A stretch of DNA of 11,967 bases from Phycisphaerae bacterium. Its GTDB lineage: Bacteria; Planctomycetota; Phycisphaerae; UBA1845; Fen-1342. The notes under the pieces were generated by a model. It was not told the DNA's origin, ran no database searches, and saw only the letters and a program-made list of their open reading frames with translations. Below are positions 8,432 to 11,967 of the stretch, in pieces. Where the stretch lies: positions 1 through 11,967 of the forward strand of contig JALSRY010000419.1 in the NCBI GenBank assembly GCA_026984555.1, read 5' to 3'. The translations under genes were made by a program, and so were the position numbers. Each line of letters begins with the position of its first letter. Position 1 is the first letter of the stretch.

Positions 8432-10743
8432 TGAACACCACGCGCCGCCGCATCCCGCCGCTCCGTCCCGCGACTTCACCCGTGCGCGGGCGTTTTTTCG
8501 GGACGCGGGGGTTCGTGGCAATCCTGGTGTTGTTTATATCGGTCGTGTCGGCGCGGGCGGATAAGGTTCCGGTGACGGACCAGACGGTTGACGACGCCAT
8601 CACGCGTGCCGTCGCGTGGATCAAGTCGCAGCGAAACGAGGCGGGGCACTGGGAACGGGGCGAGGACAGCACGGCGCGGTTCTGGGCCGGGGACAGCGCG
8701 TTGGCGTTGCTCGCGTTGCTGTACGCGGGGGAAAACCCGCGCGCGTCCGATATGGCGGCGTCGCTCGCGTGGCTCGCGGCCCAGCCCATGAAAGCGACCT
8801 ATACGCGTGGCACGCGCGCCCACGTCTTCGCGCTCGTGCCGGGACGCACATACCGCGGGCAACTCCAGGAAGACCTCCGCTGGTTGATTCGCGCGGTCCA
8901 TCCGCCGTCGTCCCCGCACGCCGGCGCTTACGGTTATCTTTCGATGCAGGAAGCTCGCGGCGGCTGGTACGACAACTCCAACAGCCAGTTCGGCGTGCTG
9001 GGCGTGTGGATGGCGACCGAAGCGGGCGCCCGGGCGGGCGATCTCAAGAGATACTGGACGCAGACCGAAAAGCACTGGCTCGCCGACCAGCGTCCTGATG
9101 GGGGCTGGACCTACCAGGACCAGCAGCAAAGCACGGGCAGCATGACCGCCGCCGGGCTCGCGACGCTCTACGTGGTACTCGATCACCTGCATTCCGGCGG
9201 CCGCGGCAAGAAAGCCCAGCCGGTGAACGAAGCGATCGGCCGGGGACTCGACTGGCTCGGCCGGAACTTCAGCACGGAGAACCCTCACGGTGCCCAGCAG
9301 TGGAAATACTATTACCTGTACGGGGTCGAGCGGGTCGGCCGGGCGAGCGGTCGCAAGTACCTGCGTGGGCGCGACTGGTTTCGGATCGGCGCGGCGGAGC
9401 TGCTTTCGACGCAGCGTGACGACGGGAGCTGGAACCACCAGTTGCGTGATACCTGCTTCGCCCTGATGTTTCTCTGCCACGGGCGGGCGCCGCTGTTGTT
9501 CAACAAGCTGGATTTCGGCGGCGACTGGGACCGCTACCTGCGTGACGTGGCCGGGCTCGATCGCTACGCCCAACACGCATTCGAACGGCTGCTCAACTGG
9601 CAGATCGTCTCGCTCGATGGCACACTCGATGACCTGCTCGAAGCCCCGGTGCTGTACCTGACCGGGCACGATGCGTGGACGCCGACGGACGCCCAGGTGG
9701 AGCGGCTTCGCGAGTACAGCCGGCGCGGGGGGCTGATTTTCGCGGTGGTGCAACGGGGAGGCCACGCGTTCGCGGCGTCGATCCGCGCGCTCGCGGGCAA
9801 GATGTTTCCCGGCTATGCCCTCGCGGCGCTCCCGCCGACGCATCCGTTGTTCACGGGGGAGGTGCAGTTTTCGATTTCCAAGCCGCCGGAGGTGCTGGCG
9901 GTTTCCAACGGGGTGCGCACGCTGCTGTTGTTGTGCCAGGAGGATGTCGCCGACGCCTGGAACCGGTACCGGGTCCGGAGCACGCCACGCGAGTTCTGGT
10001 TGGGCTGCAACGTCTACATGTACGCTACCGACAAGCACATCGTGCGCAGCCGGCTGCAAACGCCGACCATCGTCGCCCGGCCCGTGCGGATTCGCCGCAC
10101 GATCGAGGTGGCCCGCGTCCACTACGCGGGTGACTGGGACATCGAGCGCTACGGCTGGCAACGGCTGGCGGCGTGGATGAACAACACGGCCGCGACGCGG
10201 CTGCTCGTCGAGCCGGACGTCGCGCTCGATTCGACGGAGTTGCAGGATTTCCGGGTGGCGTACATGACCGGCACCCGGGCGTTCGAGCTGACGGCGGGCG
10301 AACGGGCGGGCCTGCGCCGGTTCCTGGCCGGTGGGGGAACGCTGCTGGCGGATGCGGCGGGCGGCTCGACCGCATTCGCACGGTCGTTCGAGCGTGAGCT
10401 GCGCGCGATTCTGGGGCATCCCGCCGCGTACCTGGAACCCGACGACCCGATTTTGACCGGCGAAGGCATCCCCGGTGCGCGGCCGCTGCGAGGCGTTGGT
10501 TATCGCCGCGCTGTACGCCGGCCGGGGCGAGGTCGTCGTTTGCCCCCGCTGCGCGCGTTCCGGCGTGGGCGGCGGGCCGTGGCGGTCTACTCGCCGCTGG
10601 ATCTGAGCACGGGGTTGCTGGGCACGCCGGTGTTTGGCTGCCGGGGGTTTGCGCCGGCCTCGTCGTTGGAGGTTGTCCGCAACATGCTTCTCTACGCCGG
10701 GCTCAGCTCCGGCGAAAAAGCGCGGCTGGGGAAGCGTCCATGA
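8431..10743 (+). CDS. Exported alpha/alpha-toroid protein with two DUF4159 domains
   Basis: The product has 770 residues. The N-terminus is basic (RRR at 5-7), followed by a hydrophobic core (about 28-39) and a possible signal peptidase site after SARA (40-43). Residues 50-350 hold helical repeats like those of terpene cyclase or prenyltransferase toroids, with QW-like turns at QRNEAGHW (67-74), QRPDGGW (220-226) and QRDDGSW (328-334). Two DUF4159-like domains follow, about 355-545 (FGGDWDRYLRD, APVLYLTGHDAW) and 557-757 (HYAGDWDIERYGW, VAYMTGTRAFEL). The catalytic DXDD of squalene-hopene cyclase is not evident, so enzymatic activity is doubtful; a binding or structural role in the envelope is possible. 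There is no ribosome site before ATG 8431, and a GTG at 8482 in the same frame could be the start instead. The next gene follows through overlapping start and stop codons. Confidence 0.85.
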   Translation: MNTTRRRIPPLRPATSPVRGRFFGTRGFVAILVLFISVVSARADKVPVTDQTVDDAITRAVAWIKSQRNEAGHWERGEDSTARFWAGDSALALLALLYAGENPRASDMAASLAWLAAQPMKATYTRGTRAHVFALVPGRTYRGQLQEDLRWLIRAVHPPSSPHAGAYGYLSMQEARGGWYDNSNSQFGVLGVWMATEAGARAGDLKRYWTQTEKHWLADQRPDGGWTYQDQQQSTGSMTAAGLATLYVVLDHLHSGGRGKKAQPVNEAIGRGLDWLGRNFSTENPHGAQQWKYYYLYGVERVGRASGRKYLRGRDWFRIGAAELLSTQRDDGSWNHQLRDTCFALMFLCHGRAPLLFNKLDFGGDWDRYLRDVAGLDRYAQHAFERLLNWQIVSLDGTLDDLLEAPVLYLTGHDAWTPTDAQVERLREYSRRGGLIFAVVQRGGHAFAASIRALAGKMFPGYALAALPPTHPLFTGEVQFSISKPPEVLAVSNGVRTLLLLCQEDVADAWNRYRVRSTPREFWLGCNVYMYATDKHIVRSRLQTPTIVARPVRIRRTIEVARVHYAGDWDIERYGWQRLAAWMNNTAATRLLVEPDVALDSTELQDFRVAYMTGTRAFELTAGERAGLRRFLAGGGTLLADAAGGSTAFARSFERELRAILGHPAAYLEPDDPILTGEGIPGARPLRGVGYRRAVRRPGRGRRLPPLRAFRRGRRAVAVYSPLDLSTGLLGTPVFGCRGFAPASSLEVVRNMLLYAGLSSGEKARLGKRP

Positions 10744-10772
10744 GTCAACCGGTCCGAAGTCCCCTGCCATGA
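10740..10772 (+). CDS. Ten-codon frame bridging the DUF4159 and glycosyltransferase genes
   Basis: ATG at 10740-10742 overlaps the TGA of the upstream gene as ATGA. It encodes MSQPVRSPLP, and its TGA at 10770-10772 overlaps the ATG of the glycosyltransferase, again as ATGA. GGGGAAG at 10728-10734 lies five bases before it, whereas the glycosyltransferase ATG has no ribosome site. It may act as a translation relay, or be chance. It is unlikely to make a functional peptide. Confidence 0.3.
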   Translation: MSQPVRSPLP

Positions 10773-11967
10773 CCCACGACGGCGCCCCCGCCTCCGCGAC
10801 ACCACCGGCCGACGAACCCGGTCCGAACCGCTCATCGGCGGTCCAGGAGGCTGAACCGCTCGATTGCCCGGCCGTATTGACGCATCACTGGCTCGTGCGG
10901 CGGCGCGGGGGTGAGCGTGTGCTCGAGGCGTTGCGTGCGTTGCTGCCCGGGGCGCCGGTGTACACGCTGGTGTACGATCCTGGCGGATTCCACACGCCGC
11001 CCGACGCCCCCGCGTGGGAACGCTGGGACCGTGAGGCGGTCACGGTGCATACGTCGTGGTTGCAGCACGTGCCAGGCGTCGCGCGACATTATCCGAAGCT
11101 GCTGCCACTGATGCCGTCCGCGGCGCGGCGCATGATGCTCCCGCCGGCAGATCTCGTGGTCTGCTCTGACGCGGCGATCGCGAAGGCGATGACGCCGGCC
11201 GGGGGGAGCCGAGTCGTGTGCTACTGCCACTCGCCGATGCGGTACGCGTGGGACCTGGCGGGAACGTACCGGGACACGCTGCCGGCGTTGTTGCGGCCGT
11301 TCTGGGGGCCGGTGGTACGACGCCTGCGGCGGGTCGATCGCGCGGCGGCCGATCGCGTGGATCGTTTTGTCGCGAACTCGCGTCACGTCGCCGCCCGCAT
11401 CCGACGGCACTATCACCGTGACGCCGTCGTCCTCTATCCCCCCGTGGACCTTCCCGAGCGACCCGCGACCGCCCCCCGCGACGATTACTACCTGTGCGTC
11501 GGACAACATGTGCCTTACAAGCGGCTCGATCTGGCGGTGGCCGCGTGCCGGCGGCTGCGCCGGCGGCTGGTCGTGGTCGGCGCGGGGCCCGACGTGCGGC
11601 GATTGCGCGAGCGCGACGATCCGTATGTCCAGTTCGCCGGCTACCAGCCCGAAGCGGTCGTGCAGGCGCACTACCGGCGGGCGCGGGCGCTCCTGTTTCC
11701 CGGCGAGGAAGACTTCGGCATCGTGCCGGTGGAGGCGATGGGCCACGGGTGCCCGGTGATCGCCTTCGGCGTCGGTGGAGCGACCGAAAGCGTCGTGGAC
11801 GGCCTGACCGGCGTATGGTTCGAGCGGCAAACGGTAGACTGCCTCATGGATGCCATCTTGCGTTGCGAAGCCGCGACGTTCGACGCTCGTGTTCTGCACG
11901 CGCATGCCCGGCAATTCGGCCGCGGTCGTTTCCTGCGGCAAATGCGCGATCTGCTGGTCGAGACGCT
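10769..11967 (+). CDS. GT4 family glycosyltransferase (3' end outside the window)
   Basis: The frame is open from ATG 10769 to the window edge, 399 codons without a stop. It shows the GT-B fold signatures of family GT4: THHWLVRRRGGERVLEAL near 38, YCHSPMRYAWD (152-162), VANSRHVAARI (201-211), PPVDL (224-228), CVGQHVPYKRLDLAV (243-257) and the EX7E motif with Glu314 and Glu322 in EEDFGIVPVEAMGHGCPV. Such enzymes transfer a sugar from a nucleotide donor, commonly in O-antigen, capsule or exopolysaccharide assembly on the inner face of the membrane. Residues 1-33 are Ala/Pro-rich and not part of the fold, so the start is uncertain; TTG at 10877 is another candidate. Most of the enzyme is present and only a short C-terminal part seems to be missing. 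The acceptor and sugar cannot be told from sequence. Confidence 0.9.
   Translation, partial: MTHDGAPASATPPADEPGPNRSSAVQEAEPLDCPAVLTHHWLVRRRGGERVLEALRALLPGAPVYTLVYDPGGFHTPPDAPAWERWDREAVTVHTSWLQHVPGVARHYPKLLPLMPSAARRMMLPPADLVVCSDAAIAKAMTPAGGSRVVCYCHSPMRYAWDLAGTYRDTLPALLRPFWGPVVRRLRRVDRAAADRVDRFVANSRHVAARIRRHYHRDAVVLYPPVDLPERPATAPRDDYYLCVGQHVPYKRLDLAVAACRRLRRRLVVVGAGPDVRRLRERDDPYVQFAGYQPEAVVQAHYRRARALLFPGEEDFGIVPVEAMGHGCPVIAFGVGGATESVVDGLTGVWFERQTVDCLMDAILRCEAATFDARVLHAHARQFGRGRFLRQMRDLLVET

Noticed and set aside
8476..10770. A 764-codon open frame on the minus strand, opposite the DUF4159 gene
   Set aside because: Its Arg/Pro/Gln-rich composition is typical of the complement of a GC-rich gene, and no domain is recognisable.
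10845..10850. AGGAGG as a ribosome site for a shorter glycosyltransferase
   Set aside because: No start codon in the glycosyltransferase frame lies 5-12 bases downstream; the next candidate, TTG 10877, is 27 bases away.

Overview
The window looks like chromosomal DNA of a GC-rich bacterium, most likely a planctomycete. The clues are the cut C-terminus of a PEP-CTERM sorted protein at the left edge, a Ser/Thr kinase of the Planctomycetota type with a two-repeat N-terminal region, and a large secreted toroid protein with two DUF4159 domains. The phylum call is inference from gene content; there is no rRNA or other marker here. I see no mobile element, CRISPR array, tRNA or rRNA.

Layout. Positions 1-145 hold the end of the PEP-CTERM gene and a clear intrinsic terminator. 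From 318 to 3452 three genes run rightwards: a hypothetical protein resembling acyl-carrier-protein phosphodiesterase (AcpH), then gap (glyceraldehyde-3-phosphate dehydrogenase) and pgk (phosphoglycerate kinase), consecutive glycolytic steps. Only 17 bases past pgk, convergent genes are met on the minus strand: yhbH (DUF444) preceded by prkA, a two-gene stress/starvation signalling unit. A 460-base gap upstream of prkA carries a sigma-54-like motif, an exact TATAAT box and nested inverted repeats. Next comes a minus-strand, tail-anchored Ser/Thr kinase with a good sigma-70 promoter at 8403-8431. Diverging from it on the plus strand are the toroid/DUF4159 protein and a GT4 glycosyltransferase that is still open at the right edge.

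How the genes relate. gap and pgk are housekeeping central carbon metabolism. PrkA and YhbH are a conserved pair that in other bacteria responds to starvation, stationary phase or sporulation. The membrane-anchored kinase may be another signalling output, but nothing in the sequence ties it to PrkA beyond neighbourhood. The DUF4159 protein is probably exported and the glycosyltransferase probably acts in polysaccharide or cell-envelope synthesis; their genes are spaced as a transcription unit with two start/stop overlaps.

Most of the window is ordinary. The parts most worth a second look are the regulatory region upstream of prkA, the kinase promoter that overlaps the start codon of the divergent gene, and the double ATGA junction before the glycosyltransferase. 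I did not find a convincing wholly new system.
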